A stretch of 64,000 nucleotides of DNA from Pelobacter seleniigenes DSM 18267 (GCF_000711225.1 NZ_JOMG01000002.1:1066501-1130500); one strand, 5' to 3'. Counted from the stretch's first letter, positions 46,382 through 56,435 are shown. Numbers and translations are program-made. Notes: generated from the sequence alone by a model not told the origin.

Positions 46382-47596
46382 TTATCCGGAGAACGCTACC
46401 AAGCTGACCGATTCCGCATCGTACCTAAACTGTTCCAAAGTCTCGTCTTTAATCTTTTCAACTACCTCATCAATAATAAACAGAGGAACCAGAAACCATT
46501 CTTTAGGACTAATAGGATGGCCGAACCGATCATTGATTTTGATGTCCAGTTTGGCGTTTTCAAAGAACCTATGCAGAAGCTTCTCCAGCCTGGTTCGATT
46601 GATATTGTAAAGCTCGTAGGTTGCCACTATTTCGACATCAGCCATTAGGTAGGTCGGGTCCAGCTTTGCGTTAGCAATGCGCTTTTCAACCTTCCCTCCG
46701 GTTACGCCGATCTTGTGAATCACATCTCTATTCTCTGTAATGACCGGATGGGTAGACTTGCTTCTCAGAACATAAATGGTTCCGCTGGCAAGGTCTTCAT
46801 CCTCAGCAAGATCAGAGAATAGCGGCCCCGCGTTGGGTTCTGAAATCAAGCGGCTGGCTTCATCCTTGTACATAGCCCGGACAACTGAGCGTAGCAAAAT
46901 ATCGCTTTCGGTTTTATTCGAATAGATCACACGCAATCGAGCATCAAACTCCCCATTTGGGGCCTTAATGGGCTCGCCAACCTCAGCCACATACGCGGTC
47001 TGCCCGCCAAGGATGAAAAATTGACCCTGCTTTATATCTGTTTTTAGGAACCCTGCATCTTTTCTGAATTTCAGAGTCTTGCGGTCTCCCGTGTCCAGAT
47101 CCTGCTGAACCGCGTCGAAAAGCTTTTTAAACGTGTCGAAGTCTTCGCAAATCGTTCGATTAGCAATTTCCTCAGCGACCTGCTTCTCTGCCTGGGACTT
47201 CACATGCCGGAGCTTCGTTATGTCACTCTCTGCCCCCACGGAAACACCAAGCTCTTCCAGCAATTCGTCATCTGTCAGTTCGCAGCTGTCTACATCTTCA
47301 TTCTGAAAATCACCATCGAGCAGGCCCTGGTGATCGAACTCGGATAGAAGATCACAGCATTCCTGTTGAGACCTGATCTGATTGAGGCGCGTTGCATAGA
47401 TCCTCTCGAAGATATCATTCCCTTCAGTTGAAGAAGGCAAGCGGTCGTTCTGTTCAACAAAGCGCTGAATCTCTTCAAACCCGGCAATAATTCGCTCTTC
47501 CCGGGGAGTCCGAGCCGCAACCTTTTTTGTCTCAACCTCAACGCCAAGTTCAGCTAAGAGGGCGTCATCTTCGTCAGTAAATACAGACTTAGCCAT
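46382..47596 (-). CDS. GIY-YIG nuclease family protein
   Basis: A 404-residue protein. The C-terminal third is a GIY-YIG/T5orf172-like nuclease domain: TIYVLR (about 273) replaces GIY, HKIGVT (about 294) replaces YIG, and the arginine (KRIANAK, R306) and glutamate (RLEKLLH, E338) are in place, followed by EWFLV. The N-terminal region is acidic and carries a short repeat: DDALLAELGVEV (10-21) recurs as DDELLEELGVSV (109-120). It is the last gene of the minus-strand methyltransferase-helicase-nuclease operon, overlapping the helicase by eight bases. It probably supplies DNA cleavage. Confidence 0.85.
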   Translation of the reverse strand: MAKSVFTDEDDALLAELGVEVETKKVAARTPREERIIAGFEEIQRFVEQNDRLPSSTEGNDIFERIYATRLNQIRSQQECCDLLSEFDHQGLLDGDFQNEDVDSCELTDDELLEELGVSVGAESDITKLRHVKSQAEKQVAEEIANRTICEDFDTFKKLFDAVQQDLDTGDRKTLKFRKDAGFLKTDIKQGQFFILGGQTAYVAEVGEPIKAPNGEFDARLRVIYSNKTESDILLRSVVRAMYKDEASRLISEPNAGPLFSDLAEDEDLASGTIYVLRSKSTHPVITENRDVIHKIGVTGGKVEKRIANAKLDPTYLMADVEIVATYELYNINRTRLEKLLHRFFENAKLDIKINDRFGHPISPKEWFLVPLFIIDEVVEKIKDETLEQFRYDAESVSLVAFSG

Positions 47597-49655
47597 TGCC
47601 GGCCTCCGCCTTCATACGCGCCAAAAACGCAATCCCTTCGGCCATACGTTTCTCCCAGGCATCGGCGGAAGTCAAAGACGGCAGACGGCCCCGTTCCTGC
47701 TTGAATTTCAAAGCACGCCGTGCCAGGTCCCGCGCCTCTTCCGGAGTCAGATTGACACGCTTGGCCGCAATGACGGCAGCAACCTGCTTCAGGCTGTCTT
47801 CACTCATAGCCTTTGCCAGGATGGCATAGGCTTCACCAAACGGATTGATGTGGTCGATCAGATCGATATCGAGTTCGCGAACATCCATCGCAAACTTGCG
47901 CACCCCGTCAATGAGTGCGGTATTCGCTCCCGGTTCACCGTCGCCGTTTTTATTGATAATTCCCTTGGCCTTCTGGGTCAGGTTTATTGCTGCAATAGCA
48001 TGTTGGCGGATGGCTTCCAAATCGTCATCGTCAAGTTCCGGATACTTCTCCCTGATGATTTTGCCCATACGCACCTGGGTCAACTCTTCCGGCAAGGTTT
48101 CGCCGCCCGCTTCTGTACTGTCAAACAGGCCGCGCTCCAAAGCGGGCTTATCCTGAACAAAGGAGGTAATGACCTCGTTCAAATCCTCCCGACAAATCCG
48201 CTGAGCCTCTGGGCTCTTGGGTTCGGACAGGCCGTTAATTTCGATCTCATAGACACCCTGCGCTTCGTTAAACCCGACATTGGTTGTCTTAGGGTCATAG
48301 CCAGCCTCACCATAATCGAACCCTTCGGTCGGGCCGGATTCAGCCTTCTTGGGCTTGAAGTTAAAGCGTGGCGCAAGAACTTGCTCCATTAACAGGCTGG
48401 CGGCAATTGCCTTTAATGTGTCATTAACCGCGTCGGTTACCGCAGCTTCTGAGGCATCCGGTTCGCCAATCAGGTTGGTAAAGCGGGAATGGGTCTTCCC
48501 TTTGGCATCCCGCGTTGCCCGCCCGATGATTTGGATGATTTCCGTCAGACTGGAACGATAGCCGATCGTCAGCGCATGTTCGCACCAGATCCAGTCGAAG
48601 CCTTCCTTCGCCATGCCCAGCGCAATGATGATATCAACATGATCCCGGTTGTTCTTTTCTTGCGGACGCTTCAGTGCGGCAGCAACCTTGTCTCGCTTCG
48701 CCGGTTCGTCATCCACCAGATCGGCAATGCGCAAGGTTTTGCCCTCAGCAGTCTCAACAAGGTGAAAGCCGGTATCTTCATCCACGCCCTGCCAGGAGCC
48801 CAGTTCATTGATGATATGATCCACTTCCTTGTGCTTGTCCTTGGTGCTTTCCCGCGAGTTTACATTGGGAATATGGATGATGGTCTTTTCGCTCGGATCG
48901 AGCACGTCCAGAATGCTGTCGGCGTAGGAACCGGAATAGAAGTAATAGCCGATATCCAGCTTCTTCAGATATTCATAGCCATTGAGCTGTTCATAGTAGG
49001 TATAGGTGACCGTCTCAAACTTTGCTTCGTCTTCCGGTGCCAGCACCGCCACCGCATCGCCGCGAAAATAGGAGCCAGTCATTGCCACAAGATGCGCACT
49101 TCCCCGCGCAATAAACTGGCCGAGGTGGGCTCCCAGCTTATTATCCGGATTTTCGCTGACATGATGGAATTCATCAATGGCAACCAAGCAATTATCGAAG
49201 ACCTCGACACCGAAACGATCAACAGCAAAACGGAAGGTAGAATGCGTACAGACCAGCGTCTTATCGCTACCGTCGAGAAAAGCTTTGACGGAATTGATCT
49301 TACCGCCGTCTTCCCCCGGAGCATTACACAGGTTCCATTTCGGCAGCACGGCCCAGTCCCAATAAAAACCATACTTAGACAAAGGCTCATCATTGAAGCT
49401 GGCCCCGATGGCCTTTTCCGGCACCACGATAATGGCCTGTTTAACCCCCTGATTGTTAAGCTTGTCCAGTGCAACAAACATCAAGGCACGGCTCTTCCCC
49501 GAAGCCGGAGGCGATTTGATCAACAGGTACTGCTCACCACGCTTTTCATAAGCACGCTCTTGCATCACCCGCATTCCAAGTTCGTTGGATTTTTTTGAAC
49601 TGCCATTGCAGGCATAGTTTACAGAAACGGATGGGATATGTTTGGACTCAGCCAT
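47589..49655 (-). CDS. DEAD/DEAH-box (type III Res-like) helicase
   Basis: A 688-residue SF2 helicase/translocase. Walker A is SPPASGKS (48-55), motif II is DEFHH in VAIDEFHHVS, motif III is MTGSYFRGD, and motif VI is QIIGRATRDAKGK. The architecture is that of the helicase subunit of type I/III restriction systems, but the PD-(D/E)XK domain is lacking. It starts two bases after the methyltransferase stop and overlaps the GIY-YIG gene, so the three form a unit in which the helicase would move DNA for the separate nuclease. Confidence 0.88.
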   Translation of the reverse strand: MAESKHIPSVSVNYACNGSSKKSNELGMRVMQERAYEKRGEQYLLIKSPPASGKSRALMFVALDKLNNQGVKQAIIVVPEKAIGASFNDEPLSKYGFYWDWAVLPKWNLCNAPGEDGGKINSVKAFLDGSDKTLVCTHSTFRFAVDRFGVEVFDNCLVAIDEFHHVSENPDNKLGAHLGQFIARGSAHLVAMTGSYFRGDAVAVLAPEDEAKFETVTYTYYEQLNGYEYLKKLDIGYYFYSGSYADSILDVLDPSEKTIIHIPNVNSRESTKDKHKEVDHIINELGSWQGVDEDTGFHLVETAEGKTLRIADLVDDEPAKRDKVAAALKRPQEKNNRDHVDIIIALGMAKEGFDWIWCEHALTIGYRSSLTEIIQIIGRATRDAKGKTHSRFTNLIGEPDASEAAVTDAVNDTLKAIAASLLMEQVLAPRFNFKPKKAESGPTEGFDYGEAGYDPKTTNVGFNEAQGVYEIEINGLSEPKSPEAQRICREDLNEVITSFVQDKPALERGLFDSTEAGGETLPEELTQVRMGKIIREKYPELDDDDLEAIRQHAIAAINLTQKAKGIINKNGDGEPGANTALIDGVRKFAMDVRELDIDLIDHINPFGEAYAILAKAMSEDSLKQVAAVIAAKRVNLTPEEARDLARRALKFKQERGRLPSLTSADAWEKRMAEGIAFLARMKAEAGNG

Positions 49656-49657
49656 GC

Positions 49658-52420
49658 TCAGGCTCCCCCCTTCTTGGCAGGAGCATTCCCCGCCGTCATT
49701 TTAGTATAAAGATCAAACAGCTTCTCCAGCCGTTCTGTATCGTTCTTGAACCGCCGCCCAATATAGATGCGTTCGAGAACTTCATCATTACGTTCATGAG
49801 CTCGACGCAGATCATCTGGCATGTTTTCGGGATCGTAAAGTTCAGCAATCGTTTTCGGAAAATGAGCTTCGCGAGCCAAAAGGATATCTTCGGCACAACG
49901 GGACAAATCAGCCCTATTCTTTTCAGTCAATTTTGGAACCGGAAGAGTATTCCACCCTAATGTGTTGGAAAACCGGTAGTCTGTCTTAATCTTTCCACAG
50001 ACAGTTCCAATCCAACACAAAGCTATTTTTGAAACCAAAATTGAAATGTTCCAAAGAGGCGGATCAAAGAAAGCAAAGCCACCGTCACCCACTATTGCCC
50101 CTTCTGGAAGAGTCCCGACAGGATAATACACACGTTCCTCGGAAGAATGTCTGGGAATCTGAAAAACGACTTCCCCTCCACTTTGCCTAATTTGCTGAAA
50201 AGAATATGGAACGGATGCGCCTTCCTTCGTGAGTTCTTTGTTACTCTTCTCTCTCATCTCAGTAACAATTGCGAACCGACTCTGAAACGCTGGTATCTCT
50301 CGCAAAACTTTGTAATCTTCAGACGTTGCCCAAATACAGTATCGACCCACCCCATGCATCGCGTCATGCGCACCAAAAAAAGGGCGGATAACGTTTTTTC
50401 GGTCCGTAACTTTGTCTCGTAAATTTCTAGCCACTTCTGCAGAAAAGACCAGTCCCCCTCCGTCTGCGGGCTTACTCCCATTTACAACGGGTTCCAATCC
50501 TTGAATAGGCTTGGTTGAATTCTGTATGTACACATCATAGTAGGGGACTAAATACGCGTTTATGTTGTCTACTTCACGAACCAAGCCGGAATAACCATCA
50601 AATAGTTTCACAGCCCCGTTCTTTTTTGATAGCCCTACAATGCAGACCGTAACGCCGGCATTTCGAGATGCAAGATTTTTCCATTTGAAAGAGGTAAAGG
50701 CAAAATTAATTCGAACAGACTCCCTAATAATATTCGGCCAGAAACGAAAAACTTGCTCTCCCTGACAAACAGAGTTCGTTGTTACAAAAGCTACTGATGC
50801 ATTGGCAACATCAAGAAATCGTCGTGCCTTCAGAAAAAAACCCAAGATATAATCAAGAGATTTCCATGTTTTGAAATCATCACTGAACAAAATCTGCATG
50901 TCGGCTTTTTGCGCTGCGCCCTGTTCGGTGCCACCTTTGTACGGCGGATTGCCGCAGATGTACGTTTCTCCACCTTCATTTTCAAAATCGATTTCTGCTT
51001 GGTCTAGTGGCGTACTGAACAAATCATCGGCGGCGAGCTTGACACCTTTCCCTCTCGGAGGACAGATAGCCAACCAATCAAGCCGTAAAGCATTACCGCA
51101 CGTTATCCAGTTCTCCGCACCTAGCGGCAAAAACTCTGCCAAAGCTTCCATCTGGCCACGATAAAGAACATCACACTGATATTCAGCAATAATAAGGGCG
51201 AGCCTGGCAATTTCAGCGGCAAAATCTCTTATCTCAATCCCACGAAAATTGGTTATCGGAATTTCAGTTTTTTGGTGAGATTCACCGCGCCGTTGGTTGA
51301 TCTCCGCTTCAATCGCCCGCATCTCCTTGTAGGCAATAACAAGAAAATTTCCGGAGCCACAGGCCGGGTCAAACACGCGGATTTTTGCTATGCGCTTGCG
51401 TAAATTGAGCAGCATACGGGCATTGTCTCCCGCCTTTTCCAGCTGCTCGCGCAGGTCATCCAGAAAGAGCGGATTCAGAACCTTGAGGATGTTGGGAACG
51501 CTCGTGTAGTGCATCCCCAATGCGCCACGCTCCTCGTCATCGGCTACGGCCTGAATCATTGAGCCGAAGATATCCGGATTGATCTTTTTCCAGTCCAGAT
51601 TGCCAATACTCTGAAGATAGGACCGGGCAATTTTACTGAACCGCGGCACCTCTGTGCTTCCGGCAAACAGACCACCGTTCACATAGGGGAAGGCATCCGC
51701 CCACCGGGGAATTTTAGCGCTGTCACGATCAGCATATTTGGTGTTCATCGCCCGGAAGAGTTCACCAAGAACCTCATGGGTATTAGAGGAATCACGGTCA
51801 CTCATCTGATTAATGGTACTGGTAAACAGATCCACCCCGCTGAAGATCTCGGTATCTTCCGCAAAGAAACAGAAAATCAGCCTTGCCATGAAATGATTCA
51901 TGTCGTGCTGACGGCTCGCCTTACCCCAGTCCGGATTATCTTTCAACAGCTCAACGTAAAGACGATTTAGCCGCCCGGTCGCCTTGATATCGAAGGCACT
52001 TTCGCGGACTTGTTTGACGGTAGAGATACCAGCCAGGGGCAGGAAAAAACCAAAATGATCGGGAAATTCTTTATAGGCACAGACAATAGGCGCGACATCG
52101 GAGCCTAATTCCTCAGCCTCCAGAGTGATCCCGTCGGTCGCTAAGATAAACTTGGCTTTCCCCCTGGTCGTGGCAGAACTTTCACGAAGCGCGGCCAGCG
52201 TGGCACCAACCTTCCCCTCGGCACAAACAGCCAGGTGAATGTTGTTACGTTGCAGCAAACCACCTTCAATATCAGAAGAGTTGGTGTTGCCCCTTCTTAA
52301 ACGATCAATCGTCGCCTTCTTGTTACCAAATGCCTCCAAAAAAGCAAACGGAAACTCAGCAGGATCAAATTCCTGCTCAGCTAACAAGGATATGGCTTCT
52401 TCTATTTCAACGGCGTTCAA
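49658..52420 (-). CDS. Eco57I-like DNA adenine methyltransferase
   Basis: A 920-residue class I SAM-dependent DNA methyltransferase of the Eco57I/type IIG-like group. The AdoMet motif FDPACGSGNFL (about residue 355) and the catalytic NPPY (about 510) indicate N6-adenine methylation. The long C-terminal half should hold the target-recognition domain. No nuclease motif is obvious in the N-terminal part. It is the first gene of the three-gene operon. The preceding 506-aa gene is cut off by a terminator. Confidence 0.9.
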   Translation of the reverse strand: MNAVEIEEAISLLAEQEFDPAEFPFAFLEAFGNKKATIDRLRRGNTNSSDIEGGLLQRNNIHLAVCAEGKVGATLAALRESSATTRGKAKFILATDGITLEAEELGSDVAPIVCAYKEFPDHFGFFLPLAGISTVKQVRESAFDIKATGRLNRLYVELLKDNPDWGKASRQHDMNHFMARLIFCFFAEDTEIFSGVDLFTSTINQMSDRDSSNTHEVLGELFRAMNTKYADRDSAKIPRWADAFPYVNGGLFAGSTEVPRFSKIARSYLQSIGNLDWKKINPDIFGSMIQAVADDEERGALGMHYTSVPNILKVLNPLFLDDLREQLEKAGDNARMLLNLRKRIAKIRVFDPACGSGNFLVIAYKEMRAIEAEINQRRGESHQKTEIPITNFRGIEIRDFAAEIARLALIIAEYQCDVLYRGQMEALAEFLPLGAENWITCGNALRLDWLAICPPRGKGVKLAADDLFSTPLDQAEIDFENEGGETYICGNPPYKGGTEQGAAQKADMQILFSDDFKTWKSLDYILGFFLKARRFLDVANASVAFVTTNSVCQGEQVFRFWPNIIRESVRINFAFTSFKWKNLASRNAGVTVCIVGLSKKNGAVKLFDGYSGLVREVDNINAYLVPYYDVYIQNSTKPIQGLEPVVNGSKPADGGGLVFSAEVARNLRDKVTDRKNVIRPFFGAHDAMHGVGRYCIWATSEDYKVLREIPAFQSRFAIVTEMREKSNKELTKEGASVPYSFQQIRQSGGEVVFQIPRHSSEERVYYPVGTLPEGAIVGDGGFAFFDPPLWNISILVSKIALCWIGTVCGKIKTDYRFSNTLGWNTLPVPKLTEKNRADLSRCAEDILLAREAHFPKTIAELYDPENMPDDLRRAHERNDEVLERIYIGRRFKNDTERLEKLFDLYTKMTAGNAPAKKGGA

Positions 52421-52504
52421 AATCGCAGACCCTTCCTAAAAACTCAAATTATCACTGGATATCAACGTTACAAGATATGACAAATCAACTCAGCAACCAA
52501 CAAA

Positions 52505-52549
52505 TAAAAAGGCTCCAAAGCTGCGGAGGGGAGGGCAACCTTGGAGCCT
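52505..52549 (-). terminator. terminator of the 506-aa gene
   Basis: A 9-bp stem (52510-52518 with 52541-52549, loop of about 22), followed on the minus strand by TTTTTATTTG. Confidence 0.65.
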
Positions 52550-52600
52550 GAAGAGAAGACCAAGCCCATAGTTTCTATATTAATTCCGATAACTGCTCAG

Positions 52601-54121
52601 TTACGATATCTGTAGGAGATCAGACAGCTTATTTTGCCAATCCAGAAAACCCTGATCTCCATCTTGGTATCTATGGTTGATCCGGTAGAAATCTTCGGGT
52701 GTAGATTGAATATATTTCATTCGTTTATTTTCCTCAAAAGACGCGACCAGACTTTCGACTTCCTTTGCCTTTTCAATAAGCCCTTCATTGGTCGGTGGGC
52801 ACTTCCAGATATAGGTCGCCAGCTCCTGATCGACCGCTTCAAGAATGAAAAAAAACGTATGAGCCCCTTTAACAAGAAACAAGAAGGATGTGACGCCAAT
52901 ATTTCGGCCAAACTTTAGGGAAAAATCAGAGAGGTGCCGACTTGCTAGGTACTTCAATTCCTTAGCATGCTTGACTACCTCCAAAACCTCAATGAGGGTA
53001 TCAATCAAAATTGCTGGTTCCAGAAGATCCTTATCAATGACACCTTCGAGTCCCTCCTTGATGTCAGCCAGAGGTTCCTTTTGCGCAGCAAGAAGATGCT
53101 CAACACAGCATAGCTTTTGAGCCTCTTTAATGATATTTGGATCTATCTTGTCGATATCACTGGATCGCGCGGCAAGAATCTCGATTTCATGCGCCAGACC
53201 AAACTCATCGACTTTCCCTCGATAATCAATTTCGGCCATGATTGATTTCTTGTTTAGTGCAGTGCAAAAATATGATTTTATATAGTTAAACTCGTGAACA
53301 AGATAAGTATTTGGTATTTCTACATTAAAACTTTTAGGATATTTTTTGAATTTCAGAGAAAAGGCGACCTTACCATCTTGGAAATCCAAGCTTGATATTT
53401 TAATAGGCAGTGTTATCTGCTTTTCGACTAAAGACAATTGAGGCTCACTCGGAACAACCTCGTGAACATGATCAACAGATATTTTTTCGGGTGTTGAATC
53501 ATTGCAGTCTAGAGTCAAAATTTTATTCACATCTTCTGATTGAATGTACAAACTGCCATTTTTCATCATTACTGTGATATCAAACAATTCTTTACCAAGC
53601 ACTCGCTGAACATGGCTTTTGAGAAAAATATATCGATCATTTCTGAGAGTTGGACTATAATTCCCAAGAAAAAATCGAATTTCTTCTCCTTTATAAATAG
53701 CGTTGAGGTACAAATCATTGCCAGATAATGAAAAACAATTATTAGTTATTTGGATGTCGACTGTAACACCATCTTCAAAATAAAACCCTTGGCAGGATTC
53801 ACCTATTTTAATGAAGAAATTTGGATTCGGTTTAAAATATCGACTAATTTCTTTATTATCGATGTTTGAGAATTCAATTTGATTGAACGCATATGGAAGG
53901 TCTAGTGCTTGATAAAATTCCACTTCTGTTGAAGTGTAATTTTCAAACTCAGCATAAAGAACCCCTCGAGATTCATCTGCGTAAATGACTCTTGCTTTCC
54001 AATAAAACTCTCCAGAAAAAAGGCCATCCTTTAGGGGCAGATTTGTTGAACTAATATTTAATCGACGACCCTTATTTAATATGACGGTGTTTTTGTCTAT
54101 AGTCATTAAGAGGTCATACAT
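52601..54121 (-). CDS. unrecognised 506-aa protein
   Basis: I do not recognise this protein. It is 506 residues, soluble, beta-rich in the first 330 residues (many FxF/IxI alternations), then helical and acidic. A possible hinge lies around residue 235 (VDHVHEVVPSEPQLS). There are no catalytic motifs that I can name. The ATG at 54121 has GGGGGAT upstream; the TTG at 54142 is less likely. It is a lone AT-rich gene between an IS remnant and the methyltransferase operon, with its own terminator. A defence-linked role is only a guess from position. Confidence 0.7.
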   Translation of the reverse strand: MYDLLMTIDKNTVILNKGRRLNISSTNLPLKDGLFSGEFYWKARVIYADESRGVLYAEFENYTSTEVEFYQALDLPYAFNQIEFSNIDNKEISRYFKPNPNFFIKIGESCQGFYFEDGVTVDIQITNNCFSLSGNDLYLNAIYKGEEIRFFLGNYSPTLRNDRYIFLKSHVQRVLGKELFDITVMMKNGSLYIQSEDVNKILTLDCNDSTPEKISVDHVHEVVPSEPQLSLVEKQITLPIKISSLDFQDGKVAFSLKFKKYPKSFNVEIPNTYLVHEFNYIKSYFCTALNKKSIMAEIDYRGKVDEFGLAHEIEILAARSSDIDKIDPNIIKEAQKLCCVEHLLAAQKEPLADIKEGLEGVIDKDLLEPAILIDTLIEVLEVVKHAKELKYLASRHLSDFSLKFGRNIGVTSFLFLVKGAHTFFFILEAVDQELATYIWKCPPTNEGLIEKAKEVESLVASFEENKRMKYIQSTPEDFYRINHRYQDGDQGFLDWQNKLSDLLQIS

Positions 54122-54373
54122 TAGATCCCCCTGTCTATCCAATTAAGCTCAAGAGCTATCCCCCTCGGGGTAAAACTAATATTATCAGTTAATTAGAGGT
54201 AAAAACAACGATATCGTACAAAAAAACAAGAATTGAGAAACCGCACAATTATACCCAAAATCAAGCATTTTACTGAGGAGCCCGCAGGCTTCACAATGGC
54301 CATTTGACGCAAAACCTTTTCTCGAAAACCAGTTCAGCTAAAGGACTATTTACAACTCATACAACAGTCCAGC
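54122..54373. other. intergenic region between the 506-aa gene and the IS end
   Basis: 250 bases, AT-rich next to the gene. I see no gene. The promoter of the 506-aa gene should be here. Confidence 0.5.
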
Positions 54374-54408
54374 TGACGTTCCCCCGGTTTCGTGGACACC
54401 GGGTTAAG

Positions 54409-54593
54409 CTACAACTTTGAAATAGGTCGCCTCGTAATCAGCCGGGTATAGCCCAGAGTTGAGTGAAGGCGACGGCGGTTATAAAATCGCTCGATGTATT
54501 CAAAGAGACTCTGTCGAGCATGGGAGCGGGTCGAATAGTTTTGATGAAATACCAGTTCCTGCTTCAAACTGCCAAAGAAACTTTCAACCAGGG
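54409..54593 (-). pseudogene. IS3 orfB, 3' exon
   Basis: The C-terminal part of the DDE transposase: it begins within the codon cut by the intron (CWDNA|LVES) and continues FFGSLKQELVFHQN... to HSTLGY. The DDE glutamate is in SLKQELV. The exon joins in frame to 56436-57113 once the intron is removed. Confidence 0.88.
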
Positions 54594-56435
54594 GTCGAGT
54601 AGCGCAGAGGAATCTCACCGCTACGCTCTCACAGAACCGTACGTGAGCCTCTCGACTCATACGGCTCTTGTCATCCAGCTTTGATGCTGCCAATGCGAAA
54701 ATAGCTGCGGGCTTCGACGGGCAACTCCTTTGAGCCACGCATGTGCGCGCGTTTTCCGCCGCCGAAGTCGTTTGAATTTTCGCATCGCCCATTTTACCAA
54801 TGCCATATTGACATGGTTAAGAACGGAGTGAAGAGCTGATCTGCAAAATTTTCCGTAATAATTGACCCAACCCGTGACCACAGGGTTTATTCGTTGAAGC
54901 AGATCTTCCAAGCTCAAATGTGTTTTCCCTTGAAGCTTCCATTTCCGCCTGATTACCTGCCTTAGTCTGTGTGCAGACTTTTGGCTGATGGCAGGGCTGA
55001 AGCTGACAAAGAACTCTCCCCTTTTGTTACGTGCGGAGCGCGGCCGAAACGTATAGCCCAGGAAGTCAAAACTATAGCAAGGCCAGTCTTCTGAGCGATT
55101 GGAATCCTTACAGTAAACAACACGTGTCTTCTCAGGATTCAATCGCAACTTGCATAGTTCCAGACGAAGTTCAATCTTCTGCTTGATCATTTCCAACTGC
55201 TGGAGTGACCGACAATGCACCACAATATCATCAGCGTATCGTTCAAAGTGGATGTGAGGATATTGCTCCTTCATCCACTGGTCAAAACCTAAGTGCAGAA
55301 AAATATTCGCGAGCAGAGGGCTGATTACTCCGCCTTGCGGCGTTCCATTGTCTCGGTGTAGCAAAGTCCCGTCCTCTAGCACCACATCTGCTCTCAGCCA
55401 TCTCTCGATGTAAAGTAGAGCCCACTTACAAGAGGTGAAGCGCCTTACGGCGCGCATGACAAGCTCATGATCCAGCGTATCGAAAAACTTGCTGATATCC
55501 AGATCAAGAACCCAACTATCGCGCCAGCAACGCTGACGAGCCTTTGCTACTGCATCCAAAGCGGATCGTCCAGGTCGATACCCATAGGAGTCTTCGTGAA
55601 AATACGGTTCTACCTGTGGTTCCAGATACCTCTTGACTACTGCCTGAGCTATCCGATCACCAATTGTCGGTATCCCAAGTTGCCTTGTGCCCCCATCTGC
55701 CTTGGGTATTTCTACCCGCAAAACGGGTGGGGGTAAATAGCTTCCTGACGACATCCGATTCCAGATCTTATACAGTTGATTCCTCAGGTCTCCTTCAAAA
55801 TCCTCCATCGTTTGCCCATCGGCACCGGAGCCACCTCGACTTTTCTTGACATCTTGGTAGGCATCCCAGATAAGAGCCTTTGGTATGGTAAAAGCTTTCG
55901 CCGAATTCATACGCTCCTCCCCTCACGGGTTGACATATCAATCCGACCGGATGACGCAGCCCCTTTGCTCCACAACCTTTCGGCTGCTTCAACGCTACTA
56001 CGGGCTACTCCGTCCCTGTGCTTCGCATTGGTACTCTTTTCCTTCGGAGAGCTACTCCTTCGGATTTCTCCCTTAGCATCGAAGCGACAGGTTCCCACGT
56101 TCCCTGCAAGAGCCTGAAATAGGATCACGCCACCTCCACACCGGACACCGCCCAGCCCGTAAACAGGTTGCGTCTGGACTTGTCCCGAGCCAACAACGCT
56201 GCTCGGTTTTGATGTCGGTTGAATTGCTTTTCGATGCGTCATCAGTAGTTCACTCGCGTTCGTCTTCCTATCTCACACCTGACGCCTATTATGACGCCTT
56301 TTTCGCCGACGCTCACCACCAAGACTTTTTACCTTGGCAGCTCGGCGTGGTTTGGAACCCGGTCCTGCAACCCGATTCCGAGAGGCCAAACTCTCATCTC
56401 TTGCAGAGCATCACCTTACGGTGTTCGTGGCACAC
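54594..56435 (-). mobile_element. group II intron
   Basis: An 1842-base intron on the minus strand. It starts with GTGTG (5' end at 56435) and ends AC at 54594. Removing it restores the codons for CWDNALVES of the IS3 transposase exactly. The 5' 500 bases are structured non-coding RNA, and the RT/maturase gene lies in the 3' two thirds. A domain V-like hairpin follows the maturase stop. The insertion point lies inside the conserved CWDN segment of the transposase gene. Confidence 0.85.
54657..55910 (-). CDS. ltrA: group II intron reverse transcriptase/maturase
   Basis: A 417-residue intron-encoded protein. The RT core shows the priming-region motif GTRQLGIP, YGYRPGRSA, the catalytic RYADDIVV, and FLGYTFRPR. 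The maturase X domain includes GWVNYYGKF. There is no HNH endonuclease domain at the end, so mobility would rely on replication-fork or nicked targets. It lies inside the intron, which interrupts an IS3 transposase gene. It appears intact. Confidence 0.93.
   Translation of the reverse strand: MNSAKAFTIPKALIWDAYQDVKKSRGGSGADGQTMEDFEGDLRNQLYKIWNRMSSGSYLPPPVLRVEIPKADGGTRQLGIPTIGDRIAQAVVKRYLEPQVEPYFHEDSYGYRPGRSALDAVAKARQRCWRDSWVLDLDISKFFDTLDHELVMRAVRRFTSCKWALLYIERWLRADVVLEDGTLLHRDNGTPQGGVISPLLANIFLHLGFDQWMKEQYPHIHFERYADDIVVHCRSLQQLEMIKQKIELRLELCKLRLNPEKTRVVYCKDSNRSEDWPCYSFDFLGYTFRPRSARNKRGEFFVSFSPAISQKSAHRLRQVIRRKWKLQGKTHLSLEDLLQRINPVVTGWVNYYGKFCRSALHSVLNHVNMALVKWAMRKFKRLRRRKTRAHAWLKGVARRSPQLFSHWQHQSWMTRAV

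Noticed and set aside
48489-49598. 369-residue open frame antisense to the helicase
   Set aside because: Shadow frame; the helicase motifs are on the minus strand.
46382-52420. BREX or DISARM system
   Set aside because: There is no PglZ or BrxL-like gene, and no DUF1998 or phospholipase D gene; only a methyltransferase and helicase are shared.
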